A DNA stretch of 64,000 nucleotides from Isoetes taiwanensis (lineage: Eukaryota; Streptophyta; Lycopodiopsida; Isoetales; Isoetaceae). Positions 1 to 10,199 of the stretch are shown piece by piece. The stretch is taken from NCBI GenBank assembly GCA_021234155.1, contig JAJEKV010000004.1, positions 24,025,122 to 24,089,121 of the forward strand. Reading direction: 5' to 3'. Position numbers and translations under genes: made by a program. Position 1 is the first letter of the stretch. Every line of letters begins with the position of its first letter. The notes below the pieces were generated by a model. The model saw only the letters and a list, made by a program, of their open reading frames with translations, did not search any database and was not told the origin of the DNA.

Positions 1-58
1 GATGTAAAGATGTCGTTGCATTCCCTTTGGCTGGCTGTCCGATGACCTTTTTATAATG

Positions 59-190
59 CCCCATGACGTATCAAGTTCTGGAGCGTTCATTTTCTTTTAA
101 CCGGTCGGGATTTAGGGCAAGCCATGGGGTATGTATGCATGGGGTATTGATGGGGGGTATAATATATCCCCGTCATCCTTTCACCATTGC
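59..190. repeat. Helitron-terminus-like repeat, left copy
   Basis: About 100 bases here match 20231-20340 in the same orientation. Both copies start with ccatgac, contain ttaacc followed by a GC-rich stretch, then atggggtatg and a gcatgcat-type run, and both end in an imperfect or perfect hairpin (gggg/cccc at about 150-175 here). The right copy lies where the 5' end of the minus-strand Helitron is expected. I infer that this is the same kind of end belonging to another element that lies mostly left of the window. Confidence 0.4.
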
Positions 191-735
191 ATTCGCTTGT
201 GTCATGTCCATAGTATTCCTGACTACCATTGTTTGGAGAGCTATTTATTCTTCAGATATTTTCATATATGTTCATATATTTGCATTGAACTTGCTATTTG
301 GGACTCAATTATACTCGTTCATCGAACGCATATTTTATGCAAACACAATATTCTTTAAAAGATATGGAAGATCTATCATAGGTTATCTTTAATGAGTGCA
401 AATTAGAAGTCATGTAATAACAATTGAAATGCTAACTTCATAAACTGCAAACCTTAACATTACTTGGTATATGATATTGACCATTGTATTTGGAATTGAA
501 CTTGCAACAGTGAAATATAGGACAAAATAAAGCAAAGGAATTCAACACATTGAAGTCAAATTATTTTATTGATCGAAGCAGTAACAACTATAGAGCAAAA
601 TTTTTCAAAAAACATACATAGATATTATTTAACTTTCACCATAAAACATGTTTATAAAAGTGATACCCTCTCACACTTTAAGGATTGAGCTTAGAATATT
701 AACCATGTATTCTTTTAAAGGTAAAACTACCATGT
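191..735. other. AT-rich stretch, no gene seen
   Basis: Short stop-broken frames only. No motif, terminal repeat or RNA gene could be recognised. Confidence 0.5.
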
Positions 736-972
736 TCATGCCCACACCTGGCCAGCCTTCGTGCATTTAGCACAATAATATGCTGGAAAATAAAACCACC
801 TGAATATCTTAAAGATGGCTCTAGTTTGCAAGTAAGTCAGATTATTTGGCCTAGCTAGTACTTCCTCAAAGAACTTCATTTTCCATTGGAGGCAAACTTC
901 AGAATGCTCCTTCTTATCATGCTCGATAAAGTGCATGATCGAAATCGGAAATAGAGTAAGTAGAAAGAACTC
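736..972 (-). other. Unidentified exon-like ORF
   Basis: An open frame runs on the minus strand from near a possible splice acceptor at about 972 to a stop at 736. Its first methionine is at 936. The product is basic and aromatic-rich and ends with a Cys-x2-Cys pair (YYCAKC) close to the C-terminus. I recognise no family. It lies on the same strand as the B3-like gene at 1390-2291, about 450 bases downstream of that gene's stop, and could be an unrelated exon or a chance frame. Confidence 0.2.
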
Positions 973-1389
973 TGATTACCTGTAGATAGAAAAACAATAA
1001 TTAGCCTAAACACGGTAACATTTAATTGGCCAAGAGATAAACTATAAACTTTTATGGCTTAAAGCCCTTCAATCATAAATGGAAGCTTCATTTTATCAAT
1101 TATTGAATGAATTATGACCAGCGTGGATTTATGAATAAGCATATGACAAACAACTTGACATTCAATGCTGCTTGGTATAGTCCATCTAACATTTTTAGGT
1201 TCTTATATTCAATCCAACTACAATATTACAAATCATGGAAAGGGCATTCAATATATATTTATCGGGAGTCTGATCATACATTGGAGAACATAAAACAGTC
1301 AGGGAACTAAGAATCGATCACATAAGGAAAACATTCAGCAAAACAACATGCTGTTTCTCTTTAGACATAAAAAGCCCTCAGAACACTAA

Positions 1390-2291
1390 TTAACTTCGAG
1401 GCTTCAGCCTATGTAAAGCTGCACCTTCCAGAACTTTCATATTCCATTGAAGTTCATCTCCATGCAATTTAAATTCTAAGATATCACCAAGTCGTAAGCC
1501 AAACAATTTTTTGAAAGCATTCCAACCATGGCTGAGACAATGCTTGCTTTTTTTGCTTGCTAACCCTGCTTTCTGATCACCAGGCCCGATAATTACTACA
1601 GTGGATCCTTTGGGAGGATTTCGCCACCTATCTTCTTGTTCTAGTATCTAAGCAAAAAGAAAGGAGTAGTAATTCAAAACATTTATAATACTTGAAAGCA
1701 AAAGATAATACAGCAGTACCAGGCCTCTGTTGAAGTTAGCTTCCAGGAGAGGAACACGGAATACTTTCTTTGATACTGGTTCTTCTTCATCAGATAAATC
1801 ATCGTCAGTAACAAAAACCTCATTCTCGGCATCCACATCCACATGCACAGGAAAATCCTTGTTAATATCACGCCCAGCTTTTTTATTTGTATTAGCAGGT
1901 CCATTGTCGCTAGGAGTGCCAAGTTCCCAATTACCAAGAGGTTTTACACGATAAGTCCCATCAAGAGCTCTTGCTGTCAAGTTTGTGCCATTATTTAATG
2001 TGAAACACAGAAGAGCAGTGCCATCAGTTATGTTGTTTTCGCGCAAAAAAAGCTCCCATCCTTCAGCGAAGAAGATTCTTTTGCCCACTGATACCGTGAA
2101 GACAGAATAATTTTTTCGATTCGAACCAACAGCAGTGATTTCTTTATCTGGTGCTACTGCAACTCCCTCCAGCTTCTACAGCATGCTTAAAACGTCAGTG
2201 ATCACAAGGAGACAGAATAACATAAGGAAATACAACCCTTTCTTACCAGCAACTCGCCAAATTTGACGTCGACCAGAAACACAGTCGCCAT
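1390..2291 (-). CDS. Two-module B3-like DNA-binding protein, three exons
   Basis: Three minus-strand exons join cleanly: 2291-2247 (start ATG, 15 codons), 2175-1720 and 1647-1390 (stop TAA). Both introns are GT-AG, about 71-72 bases long, and phase 0, giving about 252 residues without a stop. The protein has two similar modules. The first, about residues 5-95, contains GWELFLRENN and a hydrophobic strand ALLCF. The second, about residues 180-250, contains GWNAFKKLFGLRLGDILEF followed by W-N-M-K-V. This W..F....L..GD...F pattern is typical of the C-terminal half of B3 domains, plant transcription factors that bind DNA in the nucleus; REM-type members often carry several. A very acidic linker (DDDLSDEEEE-like, about residues 140-155) separates the modules. 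Start choice: the only ATG that reads directly into the first module through a good GTAAGA donor. Family assignment is by motif only; the N-terminal part of module one is atypical. Confidence 0.6.
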
Positions 2292-4303
2292 CAACAAACT
2301 AGTGTCGGATTGATTAGGCGGGAGAGCAATTCAGTTAAGAGAAAGCAGAGTAAACAAAGGAACAGAGGAATCGAAGCAGAGTAGAGATTTAATATCCTAT
2401 TATAATTATTACATATCTAATCATGCCCTGTCATTTTTAATGACTGACGATGCCTTCTTACATAAATATTCCATTTAACATTTTCCTATGAATATTATAT
2501 ATATTGTATATTGCATACATATATATAAATCAATCTAAGATTATATAGATGGCATGCATGTAATTGAACTGAATTCATTTAGAATTCTAACAATTGCGGG
2601 TTTACATCCAAGGGGCATGGCTTTCTAAGACTCATACAATATATGAATTCAGAGGAAAGGAGAACAAACTACTTATTTCTTAGAAAATGAACTACATAAA
2701 CAAATAAGAATTGGATAGACAAAATATCTCTAGCAACAGTCTTCGAAACATACCATTGTCGTATGAGAAACGACGATTTAAACAACATATGTGTTTATTT
2801 GACTGAGTTAGACACCAACTATCTCCATAGAAGAAGCCAACTTGGGATATGGATTCAAACGTCTATTCTCTAAAATGAAGGCAATACACAAAAGAGACCA
2901 GAATTTTTAATCTATGCAAGATGAATTCGTAAATTTGAAGGTATTAGTTATCCCATGTGACGCCTGATATGTTTGTTGCAAGGTGTACTAATGTGGTGAA
3001 TCATATGGTGACATGTCGTACATGTGGTGAATCATGTCGTGACATGTGGTGCATGTAGTGAATTATGTGGTGAATGATATCACCATTTAAACCCTAAAAA
3101 TTTGGCATTTCTTTGCACTTTTGCAAATCTCCCAAGCTCTACATCACTGTCCTCTGATTCAGCCTCCTTCCTTCATGAAAAGTACCCAATGGATCCTATC
3201 TGCCATAAAGTTGCCATGTAGGACAACCTTTCTGCTGATCCGGAATTCACTACTTATGGTGGTTCTTGTGGAACTATCACTTCAGCCTAACAGAAAGACA
3301 GCTCTCTAGATACAGATCGATGTACTACAATCATAGACAGATTGCAGATCTATATGGGTCACTTATTATTCTGTTGGCAGATGATGATTATTTCCGTCTA
3401 CTCTACCTCGGCAACTGCCCTGCTAATGGCTATATCTTTGGGACTGCTGAGCCCTTCAATACCTACTTCAATTCCATCTTTTTCCATGATCCATAAGCTT
3501 ATACTATGGCATTTTGAAGATAGTGATGCTATGCTATGTATTTCCTATATTGATCTCTCACTATAATTTTCTCATCATGACACAGTCTTCTCAACCATGT
3601 GTGATGCTTTGTACTTGAATCTTTATAATTAATGATAAAACCAACTCTTACTCTGAAAAAGATTTTTTTTTTTTTAATAGGAAGCTAAAGATGTTCTGAT
3701 GTTTCACATATTTATACGGTGTATTTATAAATATACGGACACGTCACGGGCTGAGGATATGCCATCATGGGGGTATGTAACCTACGGAATTAACCATAAA
3801 CGATTAATTTAGCTATGCTAAATTAATAAGGGTTTAATTAAAGGTTAATTACCTAATTAAGTTAATTAAGCTAATTAATTCATTAGTTAGGAGACACCTA
3901 GCCAAACTCGATTGCCCAGAATGAGGGTGCTAATTTGAAGCAACAAATTAGATCCCTATCCCAATTTTCTCCAAATCGAACCAAGGAACAGGAGCAGTTG
4001 AGCGCCAAGTCTATTCAAGCATGGAGATTCCGTGCCACCAAAATCCTTTTTAAATTTAGAGTAAGATCAGTTAGTTATAGATCTAAAATGTTGTGTGCAC
4101 TGAAGAAATTTTGTCAAATATATCACCTCCTTATTGTGCACATTGGGCATTATTTCAAATCATCACAACAAAGCTAAAGGCCAGGTAATACTGTTTCTAA
4201 CTAGTTTCATAGACTTGTTGGTATGGGAAACTCGAACATTTCTTAGAGAATGGACTAGATAAATACATAGGAATTGGACGAACATGTCTATTTGTTTACA
4301 TTC
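2292..4303. other. Gene-poor AT-rich region with short repeats
   Basis: No supportable gene. At 2985-3085 there is a degenerate minisatellite of catgtggtgaatcat-like units. Frames at 3121-3570 are open only over short distances and shift relative to each other; I do not recognise a product. At 3790-3885 there is a run of taattaa-type words. A sequence near 3750-3775 (gccatcatgggggtatg) weakly resembles the Helitron-terminus repeat at 59-190. Confidence 0.5.
2985..3085. repeat. GTG/CAT-rich minisatellite
   Basis: Roughly 20-base units of the form catgtggtgaatcatgtgg recur four to five times with substitutions. Similar word use, but a different unit, is seen at 32466-32612. Confidence 0.6.
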
Positions 4304-4447
4304 ATAGTACTAGCTGTAGGGAGAAGTGCAACAATAGTTGCTTCTATTAAATCATCTGAGATTTGCAGAGCATTTATTATTCACAAGTTAGATGAATCGG
4401 TTGGAAATGTTGCGGACCCAAAGTTAGTAACATTGGTGTCGTCCGTA
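4304..4447 (+). pseudogene. Helitron helicase fragment, left half (plus strand)
   Basis: The plus-strand frame reads SIKSSEICRAFIIHKLD and then VADPKLVTLVSS. This matches, with high nucleotide similarity, the complement of 12830-12980 in the Helitron helicase pseudogene on the opposite strand. In that family this is the segment between the Pif1 central motifs and the C-terminal part. The fragment is cut at 4447 by the hAT-like element and resumes at 7817. It is a partial copy with no start, so non-functional. Confidence 0.75.
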
Positions 4448-5395
4448 CAGGGTTTCCCTTAAGGGGCGAATATTCGTAAATATGCTATATTTTAATGTTT
4501 TTAAAACCATTACCACGAATGCTAAGTAGGTTCAATATTTAACTAATTTTCTAATATTAGCCAACATTTCGACGGTGGCTGCTCCCGCCCAACTCGAGAT
4601 CGCCTAAGCGACGATAGCGGTGGCTGGGCTATTCGCCTAGATCTCTATTCAAGGTTTAGGGATTTTAGAATGATTCGCCTCTTACCAGTAGTAGGGACAT
4701 TCGGGATGATTTGCCTCAGCAACATATCTGTCTAAATAGTGGACACAGGTACGAATTTCAAAAATTATATCAATATCTTAGCTAATCGTTTAGATCTATT
4801 TGAACTTGCTGGAAGCCAAAGTTTGGCCTCAACAACAAATCTGGGTATTGTTTTCCGTAACAAATAGGTTGAGCTTGCTCAATTTGTGAATTATCAGACT
4901 CTGCTTAAATTTCCACGATCCTTTTTTAAATCACAAACCCTAAAGATTTGACAAGGGAGTTCTCATTGCTCACACTGGTTGCTCTTTCTTATTTAATGGC
5001 TACATTTAAGGGTTTGAGTGACTCTTCTTTAAGTTGTTTTGTATTTCCTTTTCTATGTCAAATGTCCATCTCAAATTTGTACCAGAAAGCAAAGTGCATT
5101 AACTTTGCTTAACATATGCATTGATTTGGCCCGTGCTCATGTTATTTTAATATGAAAGATGTTTTTATTTTAAGCCCAAACATATGATTATGAACACAGT
5201 CAAATTAGAGTGCAACTTTCCTTTCTGAAGGCTAGCACACTTATACATTTCTGATATATGGTGGAGATTGTACTATTTGTTTCAACATTTGCACTATTTG
5301 TACAGAAAGCCAATCCTACACTAGCAAAAGCATTGGACAAGATCCTGGTAAGAATTACTGCATGTGTGAACATTGACCAGTGCAGTTTAAGGGTC

Positions 5396-5468
5396 GGGAC
5401 AAATACATTCCTGCTGGGACAAATACATTCCTGCTGGGATAAATACATTCCTGCTGGGACAAATACAC
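5396..5468. repeat. 20-bp tandem repeat, about 3.6 copies
   Basis: The unit gggacaaatacattcctgct is repeated almost perfectly three times plus a partial copy. It lies inside the hAT-like element upstream of the captured exons. Confidence 0.9.
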
Positions 5469-5780
5469 TTAAGGGGATCTCACTGCAGTCTGAAATATTC
5501 AGCGCCAGAGGAGGCGTGTTGAAGATTATAAAGCTCATTCCTCTGAAATGTTACTTTTATTTTAATGCAACATACTGACTGAGAATCGGCAATTTTCCTT
5601 GTATCACCTACACTTGTTTAGGTTTGTGTCCAATGTTTGCTTAATCTGAAAGATGGTTCTTTACATATCCAGGTCTTATGCTAGAAATTATCCTATTGAG
5701 AATATCTCCGTGATTATTACGTACAAATTCAAAACACTACATTGCTTGCATGAGACTTATGTATTGCATTGCAAATGCAG

Positions 5781-6041
5781 GTTTGATGTTGACGTGCCAG
5801 GAGGTCCAGTCCTAAAAGAAAGTAACACTACTGCACCTGGTAAAGTTCAGACATTATTTTAAAGTTTAGGCTATTGTTTCTGTATTGTTTCTACGTGATT
5901 TTTTATGCTAGGATCTGGAATGGTGTTGGTGGACAGTCCGGCTGGACGACTAGGCCTTATAGTTTGTTATGATCTGTGTTTCTCAAAGCTCTATAAAAAC
6001 CTCAGATTCCACAGCAATGTGCAGGTCGTCATAGTTCTCAG
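5781..6041 (+). pseudogene. Captured exons of a deaminated-glutathione-amidase-like (nitrilase) gene
   Basis: Two exons, 5781-5839 and 5912-6041, are joined by a 72-base intron with an intact donor (CTG-gtaaag) and acceptor (tgctag). The first is preceded by acceptor aaatgcag and the second ends at CAG-gtagat. The joined frame is open and reads FDVDVPGG, then VDSPAGRLGLIVCYDL and LRFHSN-VQVVIVL. These match the centre of plant Nit1/NIT2-like carbon-nitrogen hydrolases that repair deaminated glutathione. The cysteine of VCYDL corresponds to the catalytic nucleophile; the upstream catalytic Glu and Lys regions are not found. A possible further decayed exon (PELILRAK-like, then a stop) lies at about 6213-6273. 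Retained introns show capture from genomic DNA rather than from mRNA. The fragment covers only about a fifth of the enzyme. Confidence 0.82.
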
Positions 6042-6552
6042 GTAGATGGGAGTGCGACAGAATAACAAGTGTACTTAGAAAGAACTGAGGTTTTCGATAA
6101 AACATGGTTTTAGCTTCTGTTACGTAGACTTTTATGTACATTCATTTTTCCATGGGTGAAACCTATAGCAAAAAATAACAACTTCACTTTGCTATAATCT
6201 GGCCTTGATTTCAGACTTGTGTTGCAAAAAGGTTCCGGAGTTGATTCTTCGTGCAAAATAGTCCTGCTTTGAGGTAAATCATGATTTGTAACTCCTAAAC
6301 ATAGACAAAGAAATTGGAAATGCGTTGTCTATTTGGATATGGAGTTACATTTGATTTTTCTTTATGATAATTTATTTTCTAAATGGGAAGAAATAATTCT
6401 CTGCTCAAATCCGGTTGTCTCGTTTTGTTTCAGGTTCATATTTGTAGTTGTGCTGATTTTCTATGATGATGCTACTAAGTTGAGCTAGTTTTCTATGATG
6501 ATGCTACTACATACCAACCTGTCAGTTGGTCGACAATATTTGGGCTAATTAG

Positions 6553-6775
6553 TACGTTCCAGCAAGTATGTTTAGCCTCACTAGCTATTGCAGCAGCATT
6601 AGAACCGTGTCTGCTTCCAGGTTTACACGCAATCTAGTTTGTAGGAAATAAGTTACATGAACACATGCTTCAAAGTTGTTCCAGCAAATATGATTAGCCC
6701 TCACTAGCTGTTGCGGCAGGCTTAGAACAGTAACTGCTTCCAAGTTTACATGCAATCCAGTCTGTAGAAAATCCA
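6553..6775. repeat. Imperfect tandem duplication, about 115-bp unit
   Basis: Blocks beginning gttccagcaagtatg (6553) and gttccagcaaatatg (6677) run in parallel through ttgc-gcag, tgcttcca-gtttaca and a shared gtagaaa-type end. The duplication is inside the hAT-like element. The frame at 6852-7274 downstream is open for 140 codons but matches nothing I recognise. Confidence 0.7.
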
Positions 6776-7816
6776 GTTTGTATGTAAATTTGACAATATG
6801 TGGTTGTCATGTGTTTTTACAATTCTTTAGTAGATATTCTTTCCAAAGCAGTTGTCATCCTCTGTAAGGTCTTTGTTATGCATGTTGCAAAAAGGTTTCT
6901 GTTATGGATGTTGGAGAAGCACTATTTGCTTGGGAGATAGGTTTACAATCCTTGCAGTGCAGTTACTGTTTTTGGTCATGCTTTTCCCTTGGACTGCAGT
7001 TAAAAATGTGCATATTTCATTTGTTAAGAACGAAAAAATTGTGGATGAACAATGGCATGGGCAAGATGATGAAAATAGGGCCCATAATATACTACATGCA
7101 GCAGATCGTGAGTGCTTTTGTTGGTCTATTGAATCAATGGATGGCGCTTCGTCATCACAGCAAGAATCAAAACTTCAGAACAATTGTGCTTTGCGAAATC
7201 ATGCACTGAAGGTGGAGCTCTCGTCAATGAAAGCTTTCACAGTTCGTCTTTCAATTAAAAAAATTCGACTCTAAAAAACACATTCATTTTCTCATTAAAG
7301 TTGTTGTGCATTTTATTGACCCAAATAGGTATGAGTTGTTGCAATTTTATAGGGATGTGCAGGATCTATGTGCTTCTCAAGGAGATGAATCAAATTGTAT
7401 ATAATAAGAACATTCATCTTGCGTAAAAGATTGGTATTAATATGAAAGAAAAATTAAATCTGTAACCTAGGCATTTGTTAGCAATAGGCTACATATTAAT
7501 GTCGTGTTAGACCATGAAATTTTTAAGTTAGCTTGCCCTATGAAGCCAAATACATAGACAAATGTTAACATGGTTTCGGTGCAATTTTTTGTTTCAATTT
7601 AATAGTGTTTTTTGGTTATGATTTCCAAACTGTCGTATACCAGTGCTTTTTTGAAGCACTTATATAATTAATGTCTCCGTAGAAAATTCGCCCTAAGTAT
7701 TATGTCCTAACTTCTATAAAAGGAAACATTCGCCAACAGTGCGAACTTATAAATCATGAAATTCGCCATGTGTGCTAAATTAGCCCCCTTCAAAATTTTC
7801 CTTAAGGGAAACCCTG

Positions 7817-8085
7817 CGTCCGTAGGTGAGATTTGACAGTCAGACATTGTGACATTTGATTTGTTTTGCACAACAACATGTATCGAAAAAGCACGGGAAT
7901 TCTTATACTCGACAGACATTCTTTGTAGACCAACCTTGCGTAAGAAGAAAGCATTCTTGATCATATGCGACGTCTTGAAACGAGATATTATTCTCAAGAT
8001 TCCATAGCTGAAGACGACCAAGTAATTCACACAAGCGGTCTTGGCGGAAATAACTTCATTCACAGCTATGATCACCCGACTTTGC
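7817..8085 (+). pseudogene. Helitron helicase fragment, right half (plus strand)
   Basis: This continues the frame interrupted at 4447: SSVGEI, a TGA where the Helitron copy has TGG, then QSDIVTFDLF and AREFLYSTDILCRPTL. The nucleotide match to the complement of about 12515-12850 runs to about 8085 (atgatcacccgactttgcc) and then stops abruptly. Together with 4304-4447 it is a roughly 410-bp helicase piece in the opposite orientation to the main Helitron. Confidence 0.75.
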
Positions 8086-8697
8086 CTTGCAACTCTATGC
8101 GAACTTTATGCCCTGCAAACATAAGGTAGAAAACATTCATAAAACAAAAAACTAAGATCCCATATCATCAAATCATTCCATACAAAAAGGCAACTATCAT
8201 AATGTGTTTAAATGTTTAAAATGTTTAAATAATTTGTTAAACAACTAAATATCATTCAAACCCCCAATAGACCCATTGCTCACTATGATACAATAACCAG
8301 ATATCCATTATAAAAACTGAGAATATATGCCAAATAGTTAATGAAATGTAAAGAATATGTAGAGATTTGAAGCTGCGAAATCACATAGAGGCACGAGATC
8401 GCTATATTTTTCTATCCTATATTAGATCAAATCCCTGGCCAGAACTTGTATCCATACAATATCTTTATTGCAGCATATACTCAGTGTGAGTTCAATCCAA
8501 GGGAATACACCATCATAACTAGCATCTTTTTTAGAGTTTCCCACAGTTTAGAGTTTCCCACAGTTTCCCATAGAATACGCTTGAAATTGTATGCAACATA
8601 TTTAACAGCTCTTACCACCAAACCACAGTATTGCAATGGCCACGAAAATGCAAAATAAAAACAAACTCTTCACAAGTAATTCAGATGGAATTTGTAT
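8086..8697. other. Spacer, probable Helitron 3' side
   Basis: No gene is recognised. A short duplication (agagtttcccacagttt) occurs near 8530-8570. The 3' end (CTRR preceded by a hairpin, read on the minus strand) of the neighbouring Helitron should lie near here, but I could not find a convincing one. Confidence 0.4.
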
Positions 8698-9342
8698 TTA
8701 AAGAAATTGCGCCTTCGCATATACAAAAACAAAGGTAAGACGTGCATGAAACATTGAGAACGTCGCATGTGTGAGAGCTTCAAATCTACTAACCCGGCAT
8801 TCCCTTAGAAGTTCTGCATTGCTTCTAAATTCTCCATCTAATTGAATAGCCTTAGACAATGCTATCTTTGCTCTATCTTCTGAAGTTAGACATTGCTCTA
8901 ATAACACTTCTTTTATTACCAGCAATTTTTCCCCTTTCACTTTGTTACTACAATCAAATGCTTCTGAATCTTGAATCACCTTGTCATCATACTCTGCATT
9001 TATTGCACCATGATCTTTCTCACTATTGTTTCCAGAGAATTTATTCATTCCTGAATGTCAATCAGTCAGTTTCTGTTCAAATTTCCTTGTTCTTTTCTGA
9101 TAAGAATGACATTGTAACTACTTTCTATTTTGTAACTTATTTAAGTGTTCCATGTCGTCATCTTTCGACTGCAAAGCCTTAGCAGTCTTCTGTGCCACCG
9201 CAGAACTCGAAAATTGTTTCTGAGCTTGAGCATTTCCGTCTTCAATATGGTCCATGTACCGAGGTTCATATTCAACGTGTAAACTCCAAAGCATCGCTAT
9301 AATAGCGCGCGGCTTTGCCTTGACCAATATTTCGACCTCCAA
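8698..9342 (-). pseudogene. Possible tail of the RPA1-like gene or separate Helitron cargo
   Basis: Two minus-strand open frames (9342-9118 and 9048-8698) lie downstream of the RPA1-like exons on the same strand. The first starts VEIVLVKAK-like (EILVKAKPRA) and continues EYEPRYMDHIE in the same frame. This loosely resembles the last strands and helix of RPA70 DNA-binding domain C. The second is acidic and helical with no recognisable domain. The link to RPA is an inference from position and weak similarity. Confidence 0.3.
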
Positions 9343-10199
9343 CTTAATGCGACCCGGCTATGTCATTCAGTAATCCTCGCCTTCATATGAACCTTCTCTC
9401 CTCTCCTCTCTTCACTATTCAAGCATACCAAGTAATCTACAGACGGGTCGCCTAAAAATAACCTATAACTTACCGGTCTTTTTCTCAAACACGTTATCAT
9501 ACACATCACCGTTGACAAATACCACCACTAAATTTACCGGTTGTCATGCCATCAATAGATTTATCACTTGTTAAACATCATTTCAAGAACAAATATTAGC
9601 AATAAGTTTCACGCCGTAAGTTTAATCATGGATCTGACCGAATATTATCATCCAAATCACTTCATATAAGTACCTATCGCTATTACTAATTAACCAAAAT
9701 CTACTGTGTACCATGGAAGCAGCTTCATAAAGAAAACACAAGAGTTTGAGAACAAAATCCCAAACACAAAGACAACTTCACAACAAAAAGTCAAAGTTTC
9801 TAATAGATGACATAATATCAATTTCAAATTAACTATTTACTTAGATCGACCACAGCAGAGCTGTAGCTCCTTTATGCAAACGATAACTATACGTTGTCCA
9901 CTGGAGATTCCAAGCTGAACTGATTAAAGTCTCCTCCCAATCTCATTTTAGACCTCTTTATTTCGTCTATGACAACCTCAGATTCAGCTTCCCAATCTAT
10001 AGTCTGTGACTTCACGAACCACAACTCTCAGGACTCTTGAATTGTGTCTCGAACCACGCTTTAGTCGGAATATTTTGCTAATCCAAAGGTGCTCCATAAA
10101 GAGAGAATAATATTCTTGTTGATTATTCTCCCGCAATCGATAACCTGTTAATTTCTATCACAAAAAATCATCGCGTAATCACCCCAATCTTATCTTACA

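Larger units (their letters stand above)
4448..7816. mobile_element. hAT-like DNA transposon carrying a captured gene fragment
   Basis: The left end at 4448 reads CAGGGTTTCCCTTAAGG and the right end at 7816 is its exact reverse complement, giving 17-bp perfect terminal inverted repeats. Flanks are a perfect 8-bp direct repeat, cgtccgta, at 4440-4447 and 7817-7824. An 8-bp target duplication with CAGGG ends is diagnostic of the hAT superfamily. Removing the element rejoins the interrupted helicase frame, which confirms the insertion. ATTCGCC or its complement recurs near both ends (about 4464, 4632, 4672, 7686, 7728, 7760), like the subterminal binding repeats of hAT elements. No hATC dimerisation motif or other transposase is visible, so it is non-autonomous (3369 bp). 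Inside are nitrilase-family exons (5781-6041), a 20-bp tandem repeat (5396-5468) and a duplicated block (6553-6775). Confidence 0.88.
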
